NCBI GenBank assembly: GCA_035606235.1
Contig: DATNFU010000060.1
Coordinates: 1-49,826 of the forward strand
DNA: 49,826 nt
Direction: 5' to 3'
Origin: 66-474 sp035606235
Lineage (GTDB): Bacteria; Pseudomonadota; Gammaproteobacteria; Xanthomonadales; Rhodanobacteraceae
The translations under genes and the position numbers were made by a program. The stretch's first letter is position 1; each line of letters starts with the position of its first letter. The notes below the pieces were generated by a model. That model had not been told where the DNA came from and did no database searches. It was given only the letters and a program-made list of their open reading frames with translations. This document shows positions 19,715 to 31,413 of the stretch, piece after piece.

Positions 19715-20551
19715 TCAAGGCTTCACGAACTTCAGCGTCATCCGGTCGGATTCGCCGATCGCCTTCATCTTGGCGTGCTCGGCGGCCGGGCCTGACAAAT
19801 CCGGCGGCAGCCGATGGATATTGATGTCCTCGGGATCGTTTGGATTGGCATTGATCTCCGATGCGCCCGCCAAACGGAAACCATTCCGCAAACCCACCTC
19901 GATCATGTAATCCTCGGGAATCCGGTGCAGCGCCTTCGAGCTTTGCAGTGCATCCGCGAACGGCCTTGCACGGTGATCGGTCACACCGAACACGCCGCCG
20001 GATTTCAATACCTGGAACGCTGCCTTGAACACCGCATCCAGCTCCTGCGGGCTGTCGTTCAACCAGTCGTGCGCGTTGCGGAAGGTGAGCACCATGTCGG
20101 CCGAGTTGTCCGGCCCGAGGTTCACCTGTTGCGGCGGCGAAAACGCAACGATCTTGCCGACGTGTCCGTACACCTTCGGGTCGGCTTTCAGCTTCGCCTC
20201 GAATTTGCTCGGCTCCTTGCGCGGCGGCGACGTCGCTTCGATCAGGTGACCGTTGGCATACAGCACCGGCGCCAGGATTTCGGTGTACCAGCCGCCGCCT
20301 GGATCCAGTTCGATCACGGTCATGTCCGGCTTGATGCCGAAGAACTCCAGCGTCTGCACCGGGTGCCGGTATTGATCGCGCGCCTTGTTGGCTTCCGAAC
20401 GCCAGCTTCCGTTCACCGCTTCCTTCAACAACGTAGCGGTATCGCCCGACGGCGCGATCGGCCCGCTGTCCGCGGCGCTAGCCATGCCCCAGAGCAGCAA
20501 AGCGCCCGCAAGCGCAAAGGGAATGAGCATTCTGCGAGTCGCGTGTGACAT
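19715..20551 (-). CDS. Exported SAM-methyltransferase-like protein
   Basis: This encodes 278 residues from the ATG at 20551. It has a clear signal peptide (MSHATRRMLIPFALAGALLL..., cleavage near ASA-AD). The mature part is a class I methyltransferase fold resembling the COG4798 predicted methyltransferases. Motif I is MTVIELDPGGGWYTEILAP, followed by ADMVLTFRNAHDWL and a motif IV/post-motif region LKSGGVFGVTDHRA. S-adenosylmethionine is not normally found in the periplasm, so either the export signal is wrong or the fold has another use. The frame extends 18 codons upstream, but the signal peptide fixes the start. It is monocistronic. Confidence 0.78.
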   Translation of the reverse strand: MSHATRRMLIPFALAGALLLWGMASAADSGPIAPSGDTATLLKEAVNGSWRSEANKARDQYRHPVQTLEFFGIKPDMTVIELDPGGGWYTEILAPVLYANGHLIEATSPPRKEPSKFEAKLKADPKVYGHVGKIVAFSPPQQVNLGPDNSADMVLTFRNAHDWLNDSPQELDAVFKAAFQVLKSGGVFGVTDHRARPFADALQSSKALHRIPEDYMIEVGLRNGFRLAGASEINANPNDPEDINIHRLPPDLSGPAAEHAKMKAIGESDRMTLKFVKP

Positions 20552-20728
20552 GGCAATGCCCTCGGATTGGGAAGCGATAGGGTACGCCTGAAGAAAGGCA
20601 AGCACCTAATCGGCCGATCAGTGACGAGATCCCATTCTTGAACACCCGCCGTGGCAAAACTCCGCGGTCCCTGCATGTCGCCATGCCCACAGCGTAGAAT
20701 CCGCCAGTTCCAGACAGGAACATCGCAC

Positions 20729-21193
20729 ATGAAAATCCCGATGATCGTTCTGTCAGTGATCGCGGTGGCAGCTTCATGCGCTGTGCATGCCGCTGAACCT
20801 TGGAGCCATTGGGCCGAACCCGACAATTCCGACGCACGCCTGATCATGGGTATGGAGAAGGCCTGGGGCAATGGGGAATGTGGCGGCATCCCGACAGCCG
20901 CACTACGAGACGCGATTGCAGACGATTTCCAGGGGACATCAACGCACGGGACGCGCTACGACAAATCGCAGGCGCTGGAACCCGGCCACGATCACGACTG
21001 CCGGCTCGGTCAAGTCAGAATCCGCTTCTTCGGAGGTTCGCTGGCAGTTGCCTATGGCAGTGAAAGCAACATCGCCACCGGTTCCGACGGCAAGGAAAGC
21101 AGACGTTGCGCGATCTGGACAGACACCTGGCTGAAACGCGATCGGGTGTGGCAGGTCATCGCGGCCCAAGACAACTTGGTGGCATGCCATTAA
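20729..21193 (+). CDS. Exported SnoaL/DUF4440-like protein
   Basis: This encodes 154 residues. The ATG at 20729 follows an AGGAA ribosome site and begins a signal peptide MKIPMIVLSVIAVAAS with likely cleavage at VHA-AE. The rest resembles NTF2-like (SnoaL/DUF4440) proteins: an N-terminal helix with IMGMEKAWGNGECGGI, a DDFQGT turn, and C-terminal strands RRCAIWTDTWLKRDRVWQVIAAQDN. Three to four cysteines in the mature part (including CGG and HDCR) could pair in the periplasm. No function can be assigned. It is divergent from the methyltransferase-like gene. Confidence 0.65.
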   Translation: MKIPMIVLSVIAVAASCAVHAAEPWSHWAEPDNSDARLIMGMEKAWGNGECGGIPTAALRDAIADDFQGTSTHGTRYDKSQALEPGHDHDCRLGQVRIRFFGGSLAVAYGSESNIATGSDGKESRRCAIWTDTWLKRDRVWQVIAAQDNLVACH

Positions 21194-21377
21194 GCCGCAT
21201 GTCACTCGGACGAAAAAGCGCGTGCAAGGTTCAGTCAGTCAGCGTGATTGGGGAGAGCGATTTTCGAACCCGGCATCATCGCCTCGACTATCGGGTTTTG
21301 CCCGGAACAGCCGGGCTCGACCCAACCTGCACAAGCCACAAAATCGACGCCGGCTCCCTCGCGTGCCACACATCAAT

Positions 21378-21596
21378 ATGCCTTCCGCCATTGAACTGAC
21401 ATCAAGCATCACCTGCCCATATTGCGGGCACACGCGCGCGGAAACGATGCCCACCGATGCGTGCATTTTCTTCTACGAATGCCGGGGCTGCCATGAATTG
21501 CTGCGCCCGCAGCCGGGCGACTGCTGCGTGTTCTGCTCGTACGGCACGGTGAAATGTCCGCCGGTACAGGCCGGACAATCGGGCTGCTGCGGCTGA
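21378..21596 (+). CDS. GDCCVxC small cysteine-rich protein
   Basis: This encodes 72 residues. It has an N-terminal ITCPYCGH pair, a middle YECRGCHELL pair, and the hallmark GDCCVFCSYGTVKCPP near residues 47-62, ending GQSGCCG. The motif defines the GDCCVxC domain family, in which some members carry selenocysteine; here every position is an ordinary Cys codon. Eleven or so cysteines in 72 residues suggest metal or redox chemistry. The ATG at 21378 is chosen because the family starts shortly before the first CxxC; the frame is open upstream. It converges with the isochorismatase-like gene. Function unknown. Confidence 0.75.
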   Translation: MPSAIELTSSITCPYCGHTRAETMPTDACIFFYECRGCHELLRPQPGDCCVFCSYGTVKCPPVQAGQSGCCG

Positions 21597-21648
21597 TCGG
21601 GCGCGAAAGGCGTGTCACCCACCCTGCTTTCAATGCGGGTTGACCGCG

Positions 21649-22239
21649 CTACCCGTGCAACGCGGCGATCACTTGCGCGCTGTTTACCACTGTCGCCTGC
21701 CGCGGGAACACTTTCTCCGTCAAAACGCGATGCACTTCCGCATCGGCGTCGCCGCAGCAATCGGCGACCACCACCATGCGGTAATCCGCATCGGCGGCAT
21801 GACGCACGGTCGAAAGCACGACGCCGCTGGTCGAAATGCCGGCGAGCACCAGCGTGTCAATCCCGTTGGCGCGCAGGATCATGTCGAGATCGGTCCCGTG
21901 GAATGCGCCGACCCGATGTTTGGTGACAACGAACTCGCCCCCGCTCGGCGCGACGCGCGGATGGATTTCCGTGCCCGGTGCGTTGGCCTCGAATCTGCCG
22001 GATGAGCGGATCGTGCTGAACGACTGGTTGTTCGCACTCACTTCCGGATAACCAGGCCGGAAGCCGACTTCGACGTAACCTACTCGCGCCCTCGCGGCGC
22101 GCGCGGCGTCGAGCAATGCGGCGGTGCGTTCCAGCAATCCATGCGAATCCGCGCCGGAGAAGTTCTGCACGATGCTGATCTGGAAATCCATGCACAGCAC
22201 GGCGGCGTGTTTCGGGTCGAGTTGGAGCACGCCGGTCAT
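21649..22239 (-). CDS. Isochorismatase-like hydrolase lacking the usual catalytic cysteine
   Basis: This encodes 196 residues with the isochorismatase/cysteine-hydrolase fold. Asp-18 (LCMDFQ) and Lys-107 (VVTKHRVGAF) of the Asp-Lys-Cys triad are present, as is the cis-peptide region GISTSGVVLSTVRHAAD. At the position of the nucleophilic cysteine (TxxCV in nicotinamidases) the sequence has Val-140. Members of the family without the cysteine exist, for example true isochorismatase domains, so hydrolysis by another mechanism or a non-catalytic role is possible. CC at 161-162 is nearby but not at the catalytic position. The ATG has a strong AAGGAAAAAG ribosome site. Confidence 0.85.
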   Translation of the reverse strand: MTGVLQLDPKHAAVLCMDFQISIVQNFSGADSHGLLERTAALLDAARAARARVGYVEVGFRPGYPEVSANNQSFSTIRSSGRFEANAPGTEIHPRVAPSGGEFVVTKHRVGAFHGTDLDMILRANGIDTLVLAGISTSGVVLSTVRHAADADYRMVVVADCCGDADAEVHRVLTEKVFPRQATVVNSAQVIAALHG

Positions 22240-22399
22240 GATCTTTTTCCTTGCGGCTTCGCCGATGCACTCATTCTGCTCGTAGCGTGCACTCCGTGCA
22301 CCCTGGCCGTGTTCGCGCGGCTAGCGCACGCCGAGCGAGCGGAGGGCGGCAGCAGCGAAGCGAATCCCGCTTTCGGAATCGAGGGCGGGCTGTCCGCCC

Positions 22400-24448
22400 C
22401 TACTCCAGATATTTCTTCATCCACCCGACCCAACGCTTGTACACGTCGGTGGTACGCACGATGTCGTGCGGGAAATGCGTGTCGGCCGGATACGCGTAGA
22501 ACTCCACCGGCACGCCGGCGTCGCGCAGCGCGTGATACCACTCGTAGCTGTTGATCAGCGGCACGTTGGGATCGCCGACGTCGCCCATGATCAGCGTCGG
22601 CGCCTTGACGTTCTGCGCGCTCGCGATCGGCGATTGCTCTCGCCAGATGTCGTGGTACTTGGCCGTCCACGGCGAGCCTCCGAAGAAATAAGTGTCGCCG
22701 GTCTGGTAATACGAAACCGTGTAATCCATTACCCAGTCGGTGAGGGCGGCGCCCGCGACCGCGGCTTTCCAGTTGTCGTAATGACCGCTCAACCAGGCGG
22801 TCATGTAGCCACCGTAAGACCAACCCGACACGCCGATGCGGTCGGTGTCCACGATGCCGAGTTTTTCGACCGCGGCCAGCCCCGCCATCACGTCCTTGCC
22901 CGGACCTTCACCGGTGTCACGGAAAATGGCGTGCTGGTACTTGTCGCCCAGATTGGTGCTGCCGCGATAATTGGGCTGGAACACCGCGAACCCGGCAGCC
23001 GAAAGCAACTGCGCCAGCGGTGAGAACCTCATGCCGGTCGCCGCTTCCGGACCACCGTGGATCACCAGCACCAGCGGATATTTGTGGCCGCGCTGATAAC
23101 CCGCTGGATAGACCAGCACGCCATCCTCGTCGAAGCCGTCGTTGCTCCACTGCACGGTTTGGCTGCGGGCGAGTCGCAGTTGATCCACGAATGCGTTGAC
23201 ATCGGTGAGCTTGCGCGGCCGGGCGTTCACCGAATCCAGCACATACAACTCGTCCGGATGCGTGGAGGTGGTGCCGACGAACGCAACGCGGCCACCGTCG
23301 GAAACACTTAATTCCGGGTTGACCTGCACGTCGCCCAAATCCAGCGCACGCGCAGCGCCACTCAGGGGCTGCACCCACAACGTCGAGCGCGTGCCATCGG
23401 CGCCGGCCAGCAACAACGCCTTGCCATTCGGCAACCATTCGTAGGTATCGAAGTTGCGCGCCAGCGCAGCGCTGACGTCGCGCGGATCAGCGTGCCCGTC
23501 GCTCACGTACACCGCGTTGCCATTGTTCTGGTCGCCATCACGCGGACGCATGTAGGCATACGCGTCGCCCTGCGGCGCGAACTTCAGGGTTCCCGAGCCC
23601 TGCGCAGCCACCAGCGCGCGCGGCTTGCCACCGGTGGCATCCACCTCGTCGATCACGGACTGGAACGACGGCCCCCACCACGGGCCGGGAAAACGCGTGA
23701 ACACGATGCTGCGGCCATCGCGGCTCCACACCGGCACCGGTGCGGAATCCTGCTGATCGGTTTGCAGGCTGAAATCGCCTTGTGTCAAACGCTTCGCCTC
23801 GCCGCCGGTGCTTGATATCACCCACAGGTGATCGGGCGTGAGCGCCGCGCGCGCCAGGAAATTGTTGTCGGTGACCTGGAACGCATCATCGTGCGCCTTG
23901 ATCGCCTTGGCGTTTTTCGCCTCATCGGCGGTGATGAAGGCGATGCGGCTGCCATCCGGGCTCCATGAAAATTCGTCCACGCCCTGCTTCACGCGCGTGA
24001 TGCGCACCGGGTCGCCGCCGTTCATCGGCATCACGAAAATCTGCGCCTGCTTGTCGTCGGAATCCTTGTCGGACTCGTCGTCCTTGGCGTCCGAGCCGTC
24101 CTGCGCGCCGTGATCGTCGGCGAGGAATGCCAGCCGCGTGCCGTCCGGCGACCAGTGCAGCGAACCCAGGCCACTGCGCTTCCATGTCAGCGCGCGTTTG
24201 CTGCCGGTCGCGACATCCACCAGATCTATTTCCTGACGGCGCTTGTCGGCCTTCCAGTCGGGTGTGGAAACGATCAGCGCGATCTTGCTGCCGTCCGGGG
24301 AAATCTGGGGATCGCTCAAGCTGATGAGTTTTTGCAGGTCTTCCGGCTGAAAGGCTTTGCTTTCGGCGGCGGCGTTCGCGTTCGACGCGACAAAACCCAG
24401 CAGCGCGGCGGCGCAGAGCACCAACAGCTTGCGAATGGCGAAGGACAT
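22400..24448 (-). CDS. Secreted S9-family prolyl oligopeptidase-like peptidase
   Basis: This encodes 682 residues. A signal peptide (MSFAIRKLLVLCAAALLGFVASNANA) is followed by a WD40-like beta-propeller with repeated SPDG motifs (SPDGSKIA, SPDGTRLA, SPDGSRIA). The C-terminal alpha/beta hydrolase has Ser-544 in GWSYGGYM, Asp-626 in GDVGDPNVP and His-658 in DTHFPHD. This is the DPP/acylaminoacyl-peptidase group that trims short peptides in the periplasm or outside. A strongly acidic loop (DAKDDESDKDSDDK, about 132-146) interrupts the propeller. The ATG at 24448 places the signal peptide first. It lies between isochorismatase-like and recJ genes on the same strand. Confidence 0.93.
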   Translation of the reverse strand: MSFAIRKLLVLCAAALLGFVASNANAAAESKAFQPEDLQKLISLSDPQISPDGSKIALIVSTPDWKADKRRQEIDLVDVATGSKRALTWKRSGLGSLHWSPDGTRLAFLADDHGAQDGSDAKDDESDKDSDDKQAQIFVMPMNGGDPVRITRVKQGVDEFSWSPDGSRIAFITADEAKNAKAIKAHDDAFQVTDNNFLARAALTPDHLWVISSTGGEAKRLTQGDFSLQTDQQDSAPVPVWSRDGRSIVFTRFPGPWWGPSFQSVIDEVDATGGKPRALVAAQGSGTLKFAPQGDAYAYMRPRDGDQNNGNAVYVSDGHADPRDVSAALARNFDTYEWLPNGKALLLAGADGTRSTLWVQPLSGAARALDLGDVQVNPELSVSDGGRVAFVGTTSTHPDELYVLDSVNARPRKLTDVNAFVDQLRLARSQTVQWSNDGFDEDGVLVYPAGYQRGHKYPLVLVIHGGPEAATGMRFSPLAQLLSAAGFAVFQPNYRGSTNLGDKYQHAIFRDTGEGPGKDVMAGLAAVEKLGIVDTDRIGVSGWSYGGYMTAWLSGHYDNWKAAVAGAALTDWVMDYTVSYYQTGDTYFFGGSPWTAKYHDIWREQSPIASAQNVKAPTLIMGDVGDPNVPLINSYEWYHALRDAGVPVEFYAYPADTHFPHDIVRTTDVYKRWVGWMKKYLE

Positions 24449-24521
24449 GGTGGTTCCCCGATGCACAGCGCGAGAGTACGACAAAACCGGGCGCCACGGC
24501 AGCGGCGGAGGTCATGCAGGC

Positions 24522-26381
24522 TCAGGCAGGTTCGACGTGTCGCACCAGCAGTCGCAAGGATTCCACGCCCTGCCAATCATCAATCGCGAGTTCGTAGGCC
24601 ACGCGCACCGCGGGAGCCGCCGGCCAGTCCGCCTCCGCGTTGAACCGCACCGCCGTGTGCACGCGGCCGTCGCGCGGGTCGCGCAGGTTGGCGCGCTGGT
24701 GACGCTGCTCGGCACCCATGCGCCTCCACGCCACGCACTCGAACACGTTGTCGAACAGCGGCGGCGGAAAGCCCTGCCCCCACGGGCCGGCAACGCGTAA
24801 CTGGCGCGCCAGTTGCAGGTCGAAATCCTCGCAGGCCAGTTCGCCATCGCTGTGCAACAACGCCTGCAGCGATTCCGGCGCGATGCGTTCGCGCGCGACC
24901 GCATCGAAGGTTTTCGCGAAGCGCTGCAGTTGATCGTCGCGCAAACTCAAGCCCGCAGCCATTGCGTGGCCGCCAAAGCGCTCGATCATGCCGGGCTCGC
25001 GCGCATCCACTTCCGCCAGCGCGTCGCGGATATGAAAGCCGGGAATCGAGCGTGCCGATCCGCGCAGTTCATAAAAGCCCTTGCGCAACTCCTGTGCGCG
25101 ATCATCAAAGAGCGAAGAGAGCTCCTTGCGATTTTCCTGATCGCGACAGTCGACAAGCGGCGAGCCATCGCCGCAGTTGTCGATTTGCACGCACTCTTCA
25201 ATTGCTCCATGTTCCCCTTGCGAAACTGGCGCAAATGCCACCACCGGCCGGTGCAGCCGCTCCTTGATCTTCGAGGCGACCAGGCCGACCACGCCGGGGT
25301 GCCAAGCCGGGTCGAACAAGGCGACGCCCACCGCGCCGTTGTCACCGATGCCGGCCAGCATCGCTTCCGCATCAGCGGTCATCACGTCCTGCAGGCCTCG
25401 GCGTTCGCCGTTGATGCCGTGCAGGATGCCGGCAAGCTCGCGGGCCCGCGCGGCATCGTCCGTCAGCAGGCACTCGATGCCAATCGTCATGTCTTCCAGC
25501 CGACCCGCGGCGTTGATGCGCGGCGCGATCGAAAAACCCAGGTCGGAAGCGCACAGGCGGCGCGCATCGCAACCGGCGACTTCGATCAGCGCGGTGATGC
25601 CAGCGCAGGCGCGACCCGCGCGCATGCGGCGCAAACCGGCTTCGACCAGGATGCGGTTGTTGCGATCCAGCGATACCAGATCGGCGACCGTGCCGAGCGC
25701 GACCAGATCGAGCAGGCTCGACAGATCCGGTTCGGGACACCGCGCATCAAGGCGGCTTTTCGCGCGCATTCGCGCGCGCAGCGCCAGCAACACGCAGAAC
25801 ATCACGCCAACGCCGCAAAGATGTTTGCTGCCGAAGGCGTCATCCCGCGAATTCGGATTCACGATGGCGTCCGCGTCCGGCAGCGTCGCGCCGGGCAGAT
25901 GGTGATCGGTGATGATCACCTTGCAACCGCGCGCCTTCGCCGCCGCGATCCCCGCATGGCTGCCGATGCCGTTGTCCACCGTGACGATCAGATCCGGAGC
26001 GGGTCGCAGCGTTTCCACCAGCGCGGGCGAAAGGCCATAGCCGTGGCGCATCCGGTGCGGCACCACGTACTCCACGCGCTGCGCGCCGAGCGCACGCAAG
26101 CCGCGCACCGCCAGCGCCGCGCCGGTCGCGCCATCGCAATCGAAATCCGCCGCGATCACGATGCGCTGCTGTTTCGAGATGGCGTCCGCGAGCAATTCCA
26201 CCGCCCGCTCCATACCCGACAAGTCATGCGGCGACAGCAGCGAGCCCAGCCGATGTTCCGCATCCGGCACGCACAGGACACCACGCGCGGCGTATATACG
26301 CCGCAATACCGGATGCACGTGCCCTGGCCAGTCACCGGGCGCGCCGGCGGGTTGACGTCGGGTGATGGTCAATTGCGCCAT
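24522..26381 (-). CDS. recJ: RecJ, single-stranded-DNA-specific exonuclease
   Basis: This encodes 619 residues, a 5'-3' exonuclease used in RecFOR recombination and mismatch repair. The DHH phosphoesterase core has DFDCDG (79-84), VTVDNGIGSHAG (134-145) and TDHH (158-161). SDLGFSIAPRINAAGRL and the DHHA1 part with GGHAMAAGLSL follow, then a C-terminal OB fold. The ATG at 26381 is preferred to one seven codons upstream (26402) because the downstream start aligns with the E. coli N-terminus up to LLRRLYASRG-like HPVLRRIYAARG. In Xanthomonas recJ is also next to an rpfE gene and greA. Confidence 0.94.
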   Translation of the reverse strand: MAQLTITRRQPAGAPGDWPGHVHPVLRRIYAARGVLCVPDAEHRLGSLLSPHDLSGMERAVELLADAISKQQRIVIAADFDCDGATGAALAVRGLRALGAQRVEYVVPHRMRHGYGLSPALVETLRPAPDLIVTVDNGIGSHAGIAAAKARGCKVIITDHHLPGATLPDADAIVNPNSRDDAFGSKHLCGVGVMFCVLLALRARMRAKSRLDARCPEPDLSSLLDLVALGTVADLVSLDRNNRILVEAGLRRMRAGRACAGITALIEVAGCDARRLCASDLGFSIAPRINAAGRLEDMTIGIECLLTDDAARARELAGILHGINGERRGLQDVMTADAEAMLAGIGDNGAVGVALFDPAWHPGVVGLVASKIKERLHRPVVAFAPVSQGEHGAIEECVQIDNCGDGSPLVDCRDQENRKELSSLFDDRAQELRKGFYELRGSARSIPGFHIRDALAEVDAREPGMIERFGGHAMAAGLSLRDDQLQRFAKTFDAVARERIAPESLQALLHSDGELACEDFDLQLARQLRVAGPWGQGFPPPLFDNVFECVAWRRMGAEQRHQRANLRDPRDGRVHTAVRFNAEADWPAAPAVRVAYELAIDDWQGVESLRLLVRHVEPA

Positions 26382-26429
26382 GGGCGTACGCAACTGCGGC
26401 ATGATGATCTTTGCAATGTCGCTTCTCGT

Positions 26430-26529
26430 GTCGTCAGTCCGGCGAAAGCCGGCACCCGGGGGTTTTCCGACCGCCTCGATAAAGGGGCTGGATTCCGGGC
26501 TCCACCCGCGGCGGCTCCGGAATGACGAC
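26430..26529. repeat. CATTCCGG-bounded dispersed repeat, copy 3
   Basis: The spacer between the rpfE-like gene and recJ runs from GTCGTCAGTCCGG to CCGGAATGACGAC. These are inverted ends matching at 12 of 13 positions, 100 bases end to end. The interior holds GGCGAAAGCCGG. It is the clearest complete copy in the window. Confidence 0.65.
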
Positions 26530-26547
26530 TAAGAAGATCGCGAATGC

Positions 26548-27489
26548 TCATGAGGCGCGTCTCCACACGCGCCAGCGATGCCAAGGCCTGATCCGGAATC
26601 GCTCGCCGCTTGCGAAGGCAAGCTCGATCCTCCGCGCGCGGCCGCGGCGCAGCGCATCGTCCATGCGCGCCAGCCAGTCGCGTTCGATGCTCGCGGCATC
26701 GACCCCGAAAAAGTCGAGCAAAGTGTCGCCGCCGCGCGAGGCGTCCTCCAAAGCGGCGGGAGCGAGCTTGCTCGCCGCCGGTATCGTGCCGCTGGATGTC
26801 GATGCCCGCGCGAATAACGCGAGCACCAGCGCGTCATCGCTGGACACCCGCGTCATGGGCGACCGCACCCACATCGGCAGCGCGCCGGCACCCCAGAACC
26901 ACAGCGCATTCACCGGCATCTGACCGCGCGCGCGCCGTTGCGCATTCAGCGGGTGCGAGTGCAGGATGATTTGCGCCTCATTGAATAACGCGCGCCAGCG
27001 GCGGCCTGCATCGCCCTGTGGCATGCATTCGAGCAGATTGACGCCGAGCGCATCTTCCGGGCCGATGAAATCCGGCAAAGGCGTGCCACACGGCAGGCGC
27101 AGTGCCCAATGCGCGGGTGTGCTGATTTCCAGCGGCGCACCGGCATCGCCGAACAAAGGTCGCAACGGTTGCGCGAGGCCTTCCGCTTCTTCTCGCGTCA
27201 GTTCCAGATCGTCACCACGGGCGAACAGCCGCGCGCCATGGGCTTCCGCGCGCACGTAGGCGGGATCGGCGCACAGCCAGACGTGCTCGCCGGCATCATG
27301 CACCAGGTGTTGGCGCAACAAGGCCGCGACCGGCAACGACGCACCGGGAAGCTGGAAGACTTCGCGCAAGGCCGCCTCGCGACCGCGCGGCGCGTCGGCA
27401 AGCCGGTCGCCACGCGCCAGCCAGCGCTTCAACGACGGCGCGTCATCGAAACGCACCAGCGGCGGCAACAACAAATGCAGGAAAGACAT
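26548..27489 (-). CDS. RpfE-like/COG4255 protein
   Basis: This encodes 313 residues. It is the gene next to recJ that is called rpfE in Xanthomonas and often labelled phosphoglycerate mutase or regulatory protein in genome annotation. Its biochemical role is not established as far as I know. Visible features are an N-terminal PPLVRFDDAPSLKRWLARGD, an HVWLCADPAYVRAEAHGARLF strand, NEAQIILHSHPLN, and MPVNALWFWGAGALP, which recalls the alkaline-phosphatase-fold apgM group. The assignment rests on remembered gene order plus these segments. No signal peptide or membrane helix is present. Confidence 0.65.
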   Translation of the reverse strand: MSFLHLLLPPLVRFDDAPSLKRWLARGDRLADAPRGREAALREVFQLPGASLPVAALLRQHLVHDAGEHVWLCADPAYVRAEAHGARLFARGDDLELTREEAEGLAQPLRPLFGDAGAPLEISTPAHWALRLPCGTPLPDFIGPEDALGVNLLECMPQGDAGRRWRALFNEAQIILHSHPLNAQRRARGQMPVNALWFWGAGALPMWVRSPMTRVSSDDALVLALFARASTSSGTIPAASKLAPAALEDASRGGDTLLDFFGVDAASIERDWLARMDDALRRGRARRIELAFASGERFRIRPWHRWRVWRRAS

Positions 27490-27650
27490 GCGGCGAGGAT
27501 GCGGGAGCGCGTACGCGGCGGCAAGCGGCGCACATCGCGACGGAGTGTCAGGGATAGCTCACCGTGGATATGGGAGATGCGCCAGTGGCGGCGCGAAAAC
27601 CGGAATCGAGGAAAACCGGAACGCCACGAGCGCGTTGTGATGCTCCTGTT

Positions 27651-28130
27651 TCAACTCTCGTAACGCACCGCCACGATGTCATAGCAACGGGTGCCGTTGG
27701 GCGCCTGGAAATCGAACGAGTCGCCCTCGCTCTTGCCGATCAGCGCGCGAGCGATCGGCGAGGATACCGCGATGCGGCCGTGCTTGATGTCGGCTTCCAG
27801 ATCGCCCACGATCTGATAAGTGATCGCGGTGCCGCCGCTCTCGTCTTCCAGATCCACGGTGGCGCCGAACACCACCCGCGCGCCGGGATTGAGCCGGGAG
27901 ATATCGATGATCTCGGCGGTCGAAAGGCCGGCTTCGAGTTCCTTGATGCGTCCCTCGATGAAACCCTGCTGCTCTCGCGCGGCGTGGTATTCCGCGTTCT
28001 CCTTGAGATCGCCGTGCGCACGCGCCTCGGCGATCGCGGCGATTACCTTGGGACGCTCGGTCGATTTCAGGCGTTCCAGTTCGCCGCGCAGACGCTCCGC
28101 GCCGGTTTTGGTCAGGGGTGCTCGCTTCAT
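27651..28130 (-). CDS. greA: Transcript cleavage factor GreA
   Basis: This encodes 159 residues. GreA rescues backtracked RNA polymerase by inserting its coiled coil into the secondary channel. The N-terminal coiled coil contains the acidic tip in AHGDLKENAEYHAAREQQ (about residues 38-55, with the Asp and Glu pair), followed by the EGRIKELE helix. The globular FKBP-like domain ends IARALIGKSEGDSFDF. The ATG at 28130 starts MKRAPLTKTGAERL. It lies 28 bases after carB on the same strand, the carAB-greA order known from Xanthomonas and Pseudomonas. Confidence 0.96.
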   Translation of the reverse strand: MKRAPLTKTGAERLRGELERLKSTERPKVIAAIAEARAHGDLKENAEYHAAREQQGFIEGRIKELEAGLSTAEIIDISRLNPGARVVFGATVDLEDESGGTAITYQIVGDLEADIKHGRIAVSSPIARALIGKSEGDSFDFQAPNGTRCYDIVAVRYES

Positions 28131-28158
28131 GTCGCTTCTCTTTTCCGCATGTGTGAAA

Positions 28159-31412
<3,254 letters not shown>

Positions 31413-31413
<1 letters not shown>

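Noticed and set aside
24813..26525. 570-codon open frame antisense to recJ
   Set aside because: Composition is typical of a shadow frame, and recJ motifs on the minus strand are complete.
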